In this document: positions 8,280-15,706 of the stretch, piece after piece
Layout of the letters: the number at the start of each line of letters is the position of its first letter
Numbering within the stretch: position 1 is the first letter of the stretch
Source: Oscillochloris sp. ZM17-4
GTDB taxonomy: Bacteria; Chloroflexota; Chloroflexia; Chloroflexales; Chloroflexaceae
NCBI RefSeq assembly: GCF_019599295.1
Contig: NZ_JAIEWN010000034.1
Span: 1 to 33,705, forward strand
Length of the DNA stretch: 33,705 bases
Reading direction: 5' to 3'
The notes under the pieces: generated by a model
Database searches by the model: none
What the model was told of the DNA's origin: nothing
What the model saw: the letters and a program-made list of their open reading frames with translations, nothing else
Translations under genes and position numbers: made by a program

Positions 8280-9734
8280 CTAGCCTAACCCTTCGACAAG
8301 CGCATCGAGCTCAAAGTCTGGAAGCTTTAACTGGGCGTTCTCCGGTGCCGCGAGGTAGTCGATAATCGTGCTTAGGCTAATCGCCGCCCGATCCTGGCGT
8401 GCGCGCCATGTGCCATTAAGCGGGCGAAAGCGCAGCGTTCGCACTGCCGCACCGTCCTCGCCACGTATCTTTACCTCCTGAGCGAAAAGAAGATTATCGG
8501 GGTGCTGCAGCTGGACGAAGGCGGGTGAATGTGTCGCGAGGATGACCTGGCGCAGCGGGTTCTCTGCGCCTGATGCCTCACGTGGATCGACCGCGAGTGC
8601 CTGGAGCAGCGCGGTCATCTCGCCCATGCGCGCCGGGTGGATGCCATTTTCCGGCTCCTCAATGCAGATCAGCCCATGCGCCTCCGGGTCAGCTGCGAGC
8701 ACCGCCAGAGTCAGAAAGCGCAGTGTGCCGTCCGACAGCGCAGCCGCCGGCAGGCGTACGCCGCTACGCTCCTGGGCCACAACCGTCAACATCTGGCGCA
8801 CGTCATCAACCTCAACCTCAATTGAACTGATCGGGACGAGCCGGGCCAGCCGATTCGCAATATCGGCATAGATATTGGCGGCGTCATCCCCTGCCTTCTG
8901 GGCCCGGGTTGCCAGACGGTAAAGGGTTGCCGGAATGTGGCCGCCGGCCCCCGTGATCGCCGCCGGTGTTTGGAAGCGATCTGAGCGGCGCATGGCCGAT
9001 GGCTCTAGAGCCAGGAAGAGCCAGCTCTGCATCTCACGGCGCGCCGCGAGGATCGTTGGGGTGGTAGAGGTGTTTGATGTGCCGACAATCGTTCGCGGCG
9101 CGCTGCTGGCAGGCGCAACTTGGCCAGGGCCACGCGATCCTCCGTCCTGGTGGACGAGAATCTCGGTCTGGCCGTCAGACGCCTGCTTTGTTGAAATATA
9201 CCCCGAGTGCTTTCTGCGCTTATTCTTTACCACCGCTGAGCGAAAGAGCTGCGCACTGTGTGGAAATCTGAGCCTACTCGCCGCCTCGCCCTCGGTAATG
9301 TAATTGAGGTGTTCGGCCAGCAGCACGAGGCGACCGAGGGCGCCGTGCTGATCCGGCGGCTCATAGCCTATCTGCACTTCATAGCGCAGAAACGTGGAAG
9401 AAGCCTCAGTGGAGCGCCCAAAGTCGTCGCGCACCAGCGGGTCGACGATCATCTCAGCAGCTATAGAAAAGTGCAGTTCTTCATGATTACGGGCCACACT
9501 TTGCGTATCACGATAAAAGAGATCGCGCAGATCTCCGGTCTCAATATCGCCGTCACGGACACGCAGGGCAGCCTCTACAAGCGTATGGTCTGCCAGTAAC
9601 GCAAGAAAGCGAATGGCATCAAAGAGATTCGACTTGCCGACACTATTAGGGCCGGCAATACATGTCAGCGGGCCAAAATCGACGGTGACACCTATCAGGT
9701 TTTTAAATCCATCTACTTCGAGACGTGTCAACAT
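8280..9734 (-). CDS. AAA (OLD/RloA/AriA-like) ATPase in the hsd operon
   Basis: A 484-residue protein starting at ATG 9734 with AAGGA 8 bases upstream. Seen: the N-terminal MLTRLEVDGFKNL strand typical of SMC/RecF-like ATPases, Walker A GPNSVGKS (28-35), a signature-like region AAALSDGTLRFLTLA, Walker B LICIEEPENGIHP (E359/E360) and a switch histidine in ATHSPAFVQL. It lacks a C-terminal TOPRIM domain; that activity is supplied by the separate gene immediately downstream, with no gap. This split resembles two-gene OLD-like systems and the restriction-linked rlo genes described in type I loci. The gene lies 43 bases downstream of hsdM and is probably co-transcribed with it. Family is secure; the role (phage sensing or back-up abortive defence) is inference. 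Confidence 0.88.
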   Translation of the reverse strand: MLTRLEVDGFKNLIGVTVDFGPLTCIAGPNSVGKSNLFDAIRFLALLADHTLVEAALRVRDGDIETGDLRDLFYRDTQSVARNHEELHFSIAAEMIVDPLVRDDFGRSTEASSTFLRYEVQIGYEPPDQHGALGRLVLLAEHLNYITEGEAASRLRFPHSAQLFRSAVVKNKRRKHSGYISTKQASDGQTEILVHQDGGSRGPGQVAPASSAPRTIVGTSNTSTTPTILAARREMQSWLFLALEPSAMRRSDRFQTPAAITGAGGHIPATLYRLATRAQKAGDDAANIYADIANRLARLVPISSIEVEVDDVRQMLTVVAQERSGVRLPAAALSDGTLRFLTLAVLAADPEAHGLICIEEPENGIHPARMGEMTALLQALAVDPREASGAENPLRQVILATHSPAFVQLQHPDNLLFAQEVKIRGEDGAAVRTLRFRPLNGTWRARQDRAAISLSTIIDYLAAPENAQLKLPDFELDALVEGLG

Positions 9735-9777
9735 AGCGATAGTCCTTATGTAGTGCCTGCTGGGGGCTACTGCTATT

Positions 9778-11520
9778 CTACTTGTTTCTCGTCATCGGCT
9801 CCTTGACGATCGCGCCCAGCAGCTCGGTGATCTCCGCGCCGAGGCGCTGGAGGTCGGCGTCGATGGCCTCCAGCGGGCGCGGCGGGGTGTAGGCGTAGAA
9901 GTGGCGGGTGAAGGGGATTTCGTAGCCCACCTTGGTCTTCTCCCCGTCCACCCAGGCGTCGGGCACGTGCGGCAGCACCTCGCGGGCCACGTAGGCGTCC
10001 ACGTCATCCTTCAGCGGCACGTTCTCGGTGTCGCGCAGGCTGCTGTCGGCCTTCGGCTGGCCCTTGCGGTCGCGTTCAGGCTTGCCCTTGGCGTCATATA
10101 GCGGGCGCTCGACCGTGATCGTGCGGTAGCCGAAGTCGTCGTTGTCGAAGATTCTGCTGTGCTCGCCCGCCTCGAAGACCCCGTAGAGCTTCACGATCCG
10201 CTCGATGTCGGCCTCGCCCAGCTCCTTGCGCTTGCTGCCCAGGCTCTTGCGCATCTTCACAAAGAAGCTCGCCGCGTTGATCAGCTGGATCTTGCCCCTG
10301 CGCTCGGGGGCCTTGTGGTTGCTCAGCACCCAGATATAGGTGGCGATGCCGGTGTTGTAGAACATGTCGGTGGGCAGGGCGACAATCGCCTCCAGCCAGT
10401 CGTTCTCGATCACCCAGCGCCGGATCTCGCTCTCGCCGCTGCCCGCGCCGCCGGTGAAGAGCGGCGAGCCGTTCAGCACGATCGCCACCCGGCTGCCACC
10501 CTCCTTCGCCGGGCGCATCTTGCTCAGCAGGTGCATCAGGAAGAGCAGGCTGCCATCGGAGACCCGCGGCAGACCGGGGCCGAAGCGGCCGTCGTGGCCC
10601 TTCTGCTTATGCTCTTTGCGCACCGCGTCCTCGACCTTCTTCCACTCGACGCCGAAGGGCGGGTTGGAGAGCATATAGTCGAATCGCTGGCCGGCGTGGC
10701 CATCGTGCGAGAGCGTATTCCCGCAGATGATCCGGTCTACCTCATAGCCCTTGATCAGCATATCGGCCTTGCAGATCGCGTAGCTCTCCTCGTTCAGCTC
10801 CTGGCCGAAGATGCTCAGCCGGGCATCGGGGTTCATTGCGTGCAGGTGCTCTTCGGCCACCGCGAGCATGCCGCCGGTGCCGGCCGCCGGGTCGTAGATG
10901 CTGCGCACCACGCCGGGCTTGCTCAGATTTATATCGTCGGGAGTGAACAGCAGATCGACCATCAGCCGGATCACCTCGCGCGGCGTGAAGTGCTCTCCAG
11001 CGGTCTCGTTCGAGAGCTCGGCGAAGCGGCGGATCAGCTCCTCGAACATCATGCCCATGCTCTCGTTGGAGACCGCTGCCAGGCTGAGGTCGATCGCGGC
11101 GAAGCGGCCGACCACCTGGTAGAGCAGGTTGGCCCCGTCGAGCTTGGCGAGCTGCTTCTCAAACTCATAGCGCTCGAAGATATCGCGCACGTTGGGACTG
11201 AAGCCGGCCACATAGTCGAGCAGGTTCGCCTTGATGCCGTTGGCGTCGCCCAGGAGCGTGGGGAAGTCGAACTTCGAGGCGTTATAGAAGCTGTAGCCCG
11301 CCGCGCGGGCGAGGAAGAGACTCACGTCGAGGCCGCTGTCCTTGCGCTTCGCGTGCTCGGCCAGCACCGCGCCCTTGGTCTGCGCGAGCACCCCGTCGAG
11401 GCGGCGCAGCAGGGTGAAGGGCAAGATCACCTTGCCGTAGTCGGACTGCTTATAGTCGCCGCGCAGCAGCTCGGCGATCGCCCAGACCAGGCCGGCATTG
11501 GCGGTAGGGGTAGAAGTCAC
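9778..11520 (-). CDS. hsdM: Type I restriction-modification DNA methyltransferase (HsdM)
   Basis: A protein of 580 residues if started at GTG 11520, which has GAAGGA 6-7 bases upstream and gives the usual HsdM N-terminus ([28 protein letters not shown]). The open frame reaches 11685, but the added proline/alanine-rich segment looks non-coding. HsdM makes N6-methyladenine using S-adenosylmethionine. Seen: N-terminal helical HsdM_N domain, SAM-binding motif DPAAGTGG (D210-G217) and catalytic NPPF (N286-F289). It is the first gene of the minus-strand operon hsdM, ATPase, TOPRIM, hsdS. All key residues are present, so it is probably active. Confidence 0.95.
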   Translation of the reverse strand: MTSTPTANAGLVWAIAELLRGDYKQSDYGKVILPFTLLRRLDGVLAQTKGAVLAEHAKRKDSGLDVSLFLARAAGYSFYNASKFDFPTLLGDANGIKANLLDYVAGFSPNVRDIFERYEFEKQLAKLDGANLLYQVVGRFAAIDLSLAAVSNESMGMMFEELIRRFAELSNETAGEHFTPREVIRLMVDLLFTPDDINLSKPGVVRSIYDPAAGTGGMLAVAEEHLHAMNPDARLSIFGQELNEESYAICKADMLIKGYEVDRIICGNTLSHDGHAGQRFDYMLSNPPFGVEWKKVEDAVRKEHKQKGHDGRFGPGLPRVSDGSLLFLMHLLSKMRPAKEGGSRVAIVLNGSPLFTGGAGSGESEIRRWVIENDWLEAIVALPTDMFYNTGIATYIWVLSNHKAPERRGKIQLINAASFFVKMRKSLGSKRKELGEADIERIVKLYGVFEAGEHSRIFDNDDFGYRTITVERPLYDAKGKPERDRKGQPKADSSLRDTENVPLKDDVDAYVAREVLPHVPDAWVDGEKTKVGYEIPFTRHFYAYTPPRPLEAIDADLQRLGAEITELLGAIVKEPMTRNK

Positions 11521-12057
11521 AGTGAATCCTTCAGACAATGCAGCGGCGCGGGGCGCAGGAACGCCTCGAAGAGAAGATATGGCGGCAGGGGGCGGGCGGC
11601 ATGGCGCAGCGGCGTGAGCGGACGGGAGATCATTGGCGGCCCCTGGCGGCAGTGGCGCCGGCGCGGCATTGCGCGGGCGCTGCACTGGGCCGGGCCAGGA
11701 GCACCTTGCGGGGGGCGCATGGGGGTGCTACAATAGCCAAGCACAGCACAAACGAATATCGTGTGACAGAACCCACTCACAGCTTGCCGGCGTCGGGTGG
11801 GTTTTGTGTTGCTGGCGACAAGTATAGCACGTCCACGCCACCGATTACCAGTGAACGGATCTTTAGAAACGACAACACAGACATATAAGCAGTTCCTCAA
11901 TGTATACCTGCATCCAAGAGTGTGCTGTTGTCTGTCGCCCACATATGCTATGCTGTGCGTACACAGCGAAGCGATACAAAGCGCATGTGAATCGCATGTG
12001 GCGCTGTAGCTAAACCACGTCGCACACGAACGTCCACAACAAGAAAGGATGGCTCAA
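11521..12057. other. Intergenic region between divergent hsdM and the Phd-type antitoxin
   Basis: No credible gene was found. The stretch must carry the hsdM promoter (minus) and the antitoxin promoter (plus). A weak stem (AACCCAC at 11770-11776 with GTGGGTT at 11797-11803) is followed by TTTTGTGTT and could be a poor terminator reading rightwards. The right third is less GC-rich and holds the operator-like palindrome listed separately. Confidence 0.5.
11952..11967. promoter_or_regulatory. Operator-like palindrome upstream of the Phd-type antitoxin
   Basis: GCTGTG-CGTA-CACAGC is a perfect 6-bp-arm palindrome about 90 bases before the antitoxin start. It directly follows TATGCT (11946-11951), a possible -10 element. 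A direct repeat CGCATGTG occurs twice just downstream (near 11983 and 11995). Phd/YefM antitoxins repress their own promoters by binding palindromes, so this is a reasonable candidate, but only by position. Confidence 0.35.
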
Positions 12058-12411
12058 ATGCCGACCCGAGCAAACCTGAACCTGAATGTCGATCTCCAAC
12101 GAGGCGTCGTTCCCATCTCCAAGGCGGCATCATCGTTGGCGGCGCTGATCAAGCGCGCCAACACAACTGGCCAGCCGGTCATCGTGACGCAGAAGGGATA
12201 TCCGACCGGGGTGCTGCTCCCGATCGGGATGTTCAGCGCCCTGAAGGACATGGTCGAGCATCAGGGTGAGCCGGAGCCGACGTTTGAGCCAGAGACCGCT
12301 GACGCGATCGGGGATGCGCTGGGCGCGTACGAATCACCACCTGCCGTCGAGGACGCCGCGCCGCAGGAGACCACCGCCCTGAAGCAGCGGCGGCGCAAGC
12401 GTACCGAGTAA
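12058..12411 (+). CDS. Orphan Phd/YefM-family antitoxin-like protein
   Basis: A 117-residue protein. ATG 12058 is preferred to ATG 12049 because AAGAAAGGA lies at a proper distance only for the former. Residues ~18-60 (VPISKAASSLAALIKRAN, then GQPVIVTQKGYPTGVLLP) match the Phd/YefM DNA-binding fold: 'SKAxxxLxxLI', then a strand reading 'PVIVTQxGxPxGVLL'. The C-terminal half is acidic and proline-rich, ending in a basic QRRRKR stretch, unlike short antitoxins. No RelE/Doc-type toxin follows; a strong terminator closes the gene 45 bases downstream. It is therefore a solitary regulator or an antitoxin that lost its toxin. Family fairly sure, role open. Confidence 0.75.
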   Translation: MPTRANLNLNVDLQRGVVPISKAASSLAALIKRANTTGQPVIVTQKGYPTGVLLPIGMFSALKDMVEHQGEPEPTFEPETADAIGDALGAYESPPAVEDAAPQETTALKQRRRKRTE

Positions 12412-12455
12412 ACCGAGGTCGTCGCCTAACTACCATCACTTCGGCCGCAGATCAC

Positions 12456-12494
12456 ACGCGCCGCCCACACGGGCCGGCGCGTTTTGCATTTTTT
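12456..12494 (+). terminator. Rho-independent terminator after the Phd-type antitoxin
   Basis: An ACGCGCCG/CGGCGCGT stem is continued by CCC/GGG around an ACAC loop with one bulged C. It is followed by TTTTGCATTTTTT. It lies 44 bases past the antitoxin stop, in the right orientation. Confidence 0.8.
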
Positions 12495-12548
12495 GGCGAC
12501 GGATACGTACGGGGGAAGGCACGGGAAGCGAGTTCGCAGACCCCTTTT

Positions 12549-12606
12549 ATATGCGAAGTTAGCCCTCACCCACACCGCAGTGCCAGGCCATGCCGACTTC
12601 GCATAT
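12549..12606. repeat. 11-bp inverted repeat, 36-bp spacer
   Basis: ATATGCGAAGT at 12549-12559 is exactly complementary to ACTTCGCATAT at 12596-12606. A third related GCGCATATGATCG occurs near 12646. This could be a regulator site or the ends of a small element; no gene inside. Confidence 0.5.
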
Positions 12607-12863
12607 GATAGGGAGTGCCCCCTTTTTCGAGGTCGTTCCAGCTGCGCATATGATCGACACCTGGAGCGCGCATGCCAACACCAATCACGCGGGGGGAATC
12701 GGGGGCGAACTCAGCCCCCCGATAGGCACATCACACAGTTTGACAACGAAAAGCAGTGTCGCGACGAGAGGCGCAAGGGGTGCGGTGCTATAGAGGATGT
12801 CTGCCTCCGGCCACTGCGCGGTGTAAACGCGGTGTGGGCGCGGCCAATGTGTAAAGAGTTTGT

Positions 12864-12953
12864 GCCAGGGATGCCCAGGCGGCTTTGGGGATGCCCGGAG
12901 CATGTGCCTGCTGATGCCTTGGGCATCCTTAAAACTGCCTGGGCATCCCTGGC
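12864..12953. repeat. Nested perfect inverted repeat
   Basis: GCCAGGGATGCCCAGGC (12864-12880) is a perfect complement of 12937-12953. Between them lies a second pair, GGATGCCC (12889-12896) and GGGCATCC (12921-12928), so four copies of a GGATGCCC-like word are arranged forward, forward, reverse, reverse. The structure could form a long hairpin or cruciform. No coding function is evident. Confidence 0.75.
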
Positions 12954-13025
12954 GATGACAGCAAGCAATGCCCCCGGCTGCCCGACAGTTGCCAGAATTC
13001 GCTTCCGTGACCGGGCACAGAATCA

Positions 13026-13063
13026 GCACGCCCTGGCGCGATACAGATCGCGCCAGGGCGTGC
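13026..13063 (-). terminator. Very stable hairpin at the 3' end of the minus-strand unknown operon
   Basis: A perfect 17-bp stem (GCACGCCCTGGCGCGAT and complement) closes a 4-base loop. It ends 17 bases beyond the stop codon at 13080 of the minus-strand gene. It has no T tract, so it may act as an mRNA 3'-end stabiliser or a factor-dependent terminator. Confidence 0.55.
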
Positions 13064-13079
13064 GAGGGTTTGGATCGGG

Positions 13080-13595
13080 TCAGCGGGAGAGGAGTGTCAG
13101 GCAATGATCGAGTGTTCCCTTCTCCAGCATGCGTCCGGCCTCATAGGCTCGCCACTCGTTGGAGTCGAGGCCCTGCCCGGTCACCGCGAGCCAGCGATAT
13201 GCAAATTCACGCCCGATTGCGCGCTGGATCTGCTGGAGCCGGCGGCTATCCGGCGCCACCCAGAGCGGGAGCGGGGCCAACCCGAGTTTTGCCCGACGTC
13301 AGACATCAGGCGAAGGGTACCAGGAGGCGCGACGGCGCAGGCCCTCCGGAGGGATACCGTCATCAAGCTCGATCATCAGCGTGGTGCGATGATAGATTTC
13401 CTCACGGAGAATCGTCGGCATCCAGGGGATCGCGCCGGCTGGCATAATATCTGCCGCATCCACCCACTGATGGATCGTTACGAGCGCCTCGGCCCGGCCC
13501 ACGGCCCGTTCGGGGTTGATCGCGGGCTCGCGGCCGACGTAGAGGCCGGCCAGCTGCGGCGTGCCGTGGTAGATCGCGAGCAGCACCGCTTTCAT
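13080..13595 (-). pseudogene. Unknown protein, interrupted by an in-frame TGA
   Basis: ATG 13595 overlaps the upstream gene's stop as ATGA, and the frame reads 99 residues (MKAVLLAIYHGTPQLAGLYV...WYPSPDV) to a TGA at 13299-13301. The same frame then stays open for another ~72 residues (RRAKLGLAPLPLW...LTLLSR) to 13080, where a strong hairpin follows. One open frame across a single stop suggests a nonsense mutation in a ~171-residue gene; two separate genes (second from TTG 13280) or readthrough are less likely alternatives. I recognise no family. The upstream neighbours also show decay, which supports the pseudogene view. Confidence 0.45.
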
Positions 13596-14125
13596 GCCGC
13601 CCACAAGCGCACGCGGGAAGCGCCGCGCAGGATCGCGAAGCGGGCCATGACGATGAGATCCTCCAGTTCAATGTGGAGAAACCCCTCGGTGAGATATGAG
13701 TCGTCAAAGGGCATCGCGCTGCTGGCGGCTGCGACGGCCGCAACGAGCGCAGGGTCAGTCGGTGTGTCAGCTGGCCCAAGCGCATCGTAGAGCGCCTGGA
13801 GCGCGTGCAGCATCACGACGGGTGTCGTCCATGCGCGCTCCCGCACGGCGTGGCACGCGGCGATTGCTGCCTGGGCCGATTCCAGGATTGCCGCCGGGAT
13901 CGCCGCCAGATCTGCGCGCTGCGTGAACACATACTCCAGGGCCGCATCGATATCGCCCAGATCGTCGTCCGCGACCTGGAGCAGCGGCGTCAGATCCAGG
14001 GCCAGGACGCGGGCCAGTGCCTGGGTGATCGCCGGCTCCGCGAGCCAGCAGGCCGTTCCATTCGTGCATCGCCAGGTGCCCAGTGGCGGCAAATGCGTAT
14101 CATCTTGAAGAAACAGCGCGCGCAT
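13592..14125 (-). CDS. Hypothetical protein in a decaying three-gene operon
   Basis: A 177-residue, alanine- and leucine-rich, mostly helical-looking protein (MRALFLQDDTHLPPLGTWRC...). ATG 14125 has GAGAAG about 8 bases upstream. It follows the truncated metallophosphoesterase by 9 bases and overlaps the next gene by 4 bases, so the three were one transcription unit. No motif or signal peptide was recognised. Coding is supported by operon geometry and absence of stops, not by homology. Confidence 0.5.
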   Translation of the reverse strand: MRALFLQDDTHLPPLGTWRCTNGTACWLAEPAITQALARVLALDLTPLLQVADDDLGDIDAALEYVFTQRADLAAIPAAILESAQAAIAACHAVRERAWTTPVVMLHALQALYDALGPADTPTDPALVAAVAAASSAMPFDDSYLTEGFLHIELEDLIVMARFAILRGASRVRLWAA

Positions 14126-14134
14126 CGCGTCTTC

Positions 14135-14268
14135 TCACAGATCGATCACGAGCGGCGGGTTGATCGGCTCGTCGTGGCGCGTGCAGCTGCTGGCATTGAG
14201 GAACGTCGTTCCCCCGTCGGTCATCCGGCCATAGCCCTCATGAATGTGGCCATAGATGGGGTGATCGT
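14135..14268 (-). pseudogene. C-terminal remnant of a metallophosphoesterase
   Basis: The minus frame ending at TGA 14135-14137 reads IYGHIHEGYGRMTDGGTTFL, then NASSCTRHDEPINPPLVIDL. The GHIHEGYG metal-binding motif and the 'NASxC...NPPLVIDL' ending are typical of calcineurin-like phosphoesterase C-termini. Upstream of about 14268 the similarity ends and an in-frame stop appears (PYRNISRKK preceded by TAA). The N-terminal ~75% with the other metal ligands is missing, so this is a 5'-truncated gene. It was once the first gene of the operon that continues to 13080. Confidence 0.6.
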
Positions 14269-14502
14269 ACTTTTTTCGGGAAATGTTCCGGTAGGGTTAA
14301 AAGCGTTAAAGAAGCTTTTAGCGCATTGGGACGCCTTTTGTAGCGAATACGCCCTATCTCGGTTCTGTTCCGTCTCGTCGGCCGGTGTTACTTCGTCGTA
14401 GAATCATGGACGCAGAATCAGCGTCTTTCGCGTCCTGCATACCTGCTACCGCGTATCCTCGTCCTCATGGTCGGCTGCGGTCGCTCCGCGCAGCGGCCGG
14501 CG

Positions 14503-14590
14503 CTAGCGCAGATCCCAGGATGGCGTCGGCTGAAACTGGTAGCGGCCGAGCAGATTGATGTGCGCCCAGCCCATGTGTGATGCCCCCCTC
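14503..14590 (-). pseudogene. Probable C-terminal remnant of a Tn3-family transposase
   Basis: The minus frame ending at TAG 14503 contains SHMGWAHINLLGRYQF. This resembles the 'SPxxWxHINLxGRYEF' ending of Tn3-family transposases, recognised from memory only. Upstream residues do not continue the similarity. It lies next to the truncated phosphoesterase, so a transposon event may have created both breakpoints. Confidence 0.4.
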
Positions 14591-14626
14591 ATCCACCGCA
14601 AAATCCTTTTCCATTGCCCCCAACAT

Positions 14627-14645
14627 GTCAACGGGAAGTCAACGG
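14627..14645 (+). promoter_or_regulatory. Tandem GTCAACGG direct repeat, 11-bp period, upstream of the response regulator
   Basis: GTCAACGG at 14627-14634 is repeated exactly at 14638-14645, one helical turn apart. It is followed by a GATACT -10-like hexamer at 14653-14658. OmpR/PhoB-family regulators bind such 11-bp-spaced tandem half-sites, so autoregulation is likely. Confidence 0.5.
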
Positions 14646-14713
14646 CGGGGTCGATACTCTTCCATGTGGCGACCATCAGGGATGGTTTTACTGGTATGCC
14701 CATGGAGGTTTGT

Positions 14714-15517
14714 GTGTCCAAGAGGAATCAGTCGCTCCTGGCGATTGCACCGCGCTCCGTTGTCTTGCCGCCCGTATCAGCCCGGATCCTGATCGTCGAT
14801 GATGACGCCTCAGTCCAGCAGGTTCTTGCCCAAAGCCTTGCGCGCGCCGGCTACACGCCAGTGCTGGCAGGAAGCGGCGCGGAAGCGATACTGCAGTTCC
14901 GTAACCGCCCGCCCGCGCTGGTGCTGCTCGACCTGATGCTGCCGGATAGCGACGGGCTGTCCGTGTGTCGGTCGCTCCGCGCAGAAAGCGCGGTGCCAAT
15001 CCTCATCCTCTCAGCACTCGGCGGCGAGTCCGAGCAGGTGGCTCTCTTCGATGCGGGTGCCGACGATTATCTGGTCAAGCCGGCGCGGCGCGAGGAACTG
15101 CTCGCACGCATCCGTCGCGCATTGGCCCGGAGCGCGGCCCTCACCGCTACACCCCCGACGGTCTATCAGCTTGGCACGGTGCGCATTGATCTGCGCCGGC
15201 ATCAGGCCTGGCGGGACGATGCGCCGCTGCCATTGTCGCCAAGCGAGTGGACGCTGCTGCTGGCGCTGGCCCAGGCGTCCACACATGTGCAGACCGTGGC
15301 GCAGCTGTGCGAGCAGCTCTGGCCCGATGATCCAAAGCGTGATGGTGTGGCCCTCCACCCGGTGGTCACACGGCTGCGCTCCAAGCTTGGCGAGGCGCTC
15401 ACCATCACCAATGTACGGGGCGTCGGCTATCGTCTGGACGTTCCTGCTTCCTCATCGCGTGGCCGTATGAGCGGCAGCCTGTCTCGTGTGCGGCTCACGC
15501 GATCTCAGGTCGCCTGA
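14714..15517 (+). CDS. Orphan OmpR/PhoB-family response regulator
   Basis: A 267-residue protein. GTG 14714 is chosen because GGAGGT (14704-14709) is placed correctly only for it; in-frame ATGs at 14696 and 14702 have none. A 23-residue N-terminal extension precedes the receiver domain: acidic pocket D29-D31 (ILIVDDD), phosphoacceptor D73 (LVLLDLMLPD), S100 and K122 (LVKPA). The C-terminal winged helix (~155-255) includes LSPSEWTLLLAL, VVTRLRSKLGE and RGVGYRLDV. No histidine kinase is adjacent. Tandem 11-bp-period repeats occur upstream of this gene and between it and the giant YD-repeat gene, suggesting it controls itself and that gene. Confidence 0.92.
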   Translation: MSKRNQSLLAIAPRSVVLPPVSARILIVDDDASVQQVLAQSLARAGYTPVLAGSGAEAILQFRNRPPALVLLDLMLPDSDGLSVCRSLRAESAVPILILSALGGESEQVALFDAGADDYLVKPARREELLARIRRALARSAALTATPPTVYQLGTVRIDLRRHQAWRDDAPLPLSPSEWTLLLALAQASTHVQTVAQLCEQLWPDDPKRDGVALHPVVTRLRSKLGEALTITNVRGVGYRLDVPASSSRGRMSGSLSRVRLTRSQVA

Positions 15518-15522
15518 GGTGC

Positions 15523-15539
15523 CTTAACGCACGCTTAAC
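15523..15539 (+). promoter_or_regulatory. Tandem CTTAAC direct repeat, 11-bp period, upstream of the YD-repeat gene
   Basis: CTTAAC at 15523-15528 recurs at 15534-15539. The shared T(C/T)AAC core and the 11-bp spacing match the repeat upstream of the response regulator. It precedes the candidate promoter at 15555-15583. Confidence 0.45.
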
Positions 15540-15583
15540 ACAATTGATCGTCAATTGTCAGTCTTTCCTGCCATCCATACGCT
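15540..15583 (+). promoter_or_regulatory. Candidate promoter and palindrome for the YD-repeat gene
   Basis: A perfect palindrome ACAATTGA-TCG-TCAATTGT (15540-15558) overlaps TTGTCA (15555-15560). With a 17-base spacer this is followed by TACGCT (15578-15583). The -35 is good and the -10 poor, as expected for an activator-dependent promoter. The hairpin could alternatively end the regulator transcript, but no T tract follows. Confidence 0.35.
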
Positions 15584-15706
15584 GAAAGTGTGGTACTATC
15601 TGCCTCGGCCTTTGCCCGTTATTTGCCCGGATATATACGCGGACGAATCGAGGAGCGCGGATTGACCCGCGATCGTCTCCGATTTCACATTCTTTCGGGA
15701 GTTCCT

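Larger units (their letters stand above)
12495..13079. other. Gene-poor region rich in inverted repeats
   Basis: Open frames exist on both strands, but none has a ribosome site, recognisable motif or protein-like composition. The stretch holds an 11-bp inverted repeat (12549-12606), a GGGGGC/GCCCCC stem near 12698-12723, a nested 17-bp inverted repeat (12864-12953) and a 17-bp hairpin (13026-13063). It looks like an accumulation of small structured repeats or mobile-element debris. Confidence 0.5.
14269..14713. other. Non-coding scar and response-regulator upstream region
   Basis: Apart from the possible transposase tail, no gene is supported. The left half (14269-14420) is lower in GC than its surroundings. 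The right half carries the tandem direct repeat described below and the ribosome site of the response regulator. Confidence 0.45.

Noticed and set aside
10159-11736. Plus-strand 525-codon open frame
   Set aside because: Antisense to hsdM, with no motif or ribosome site.
12484-13107. Overlapping open frames on both strands in the gap after the Phd-type gene
   Set aside because: They read through the terminator tail and the inverted repeats, have no ribosome sites and an unnatural composition.
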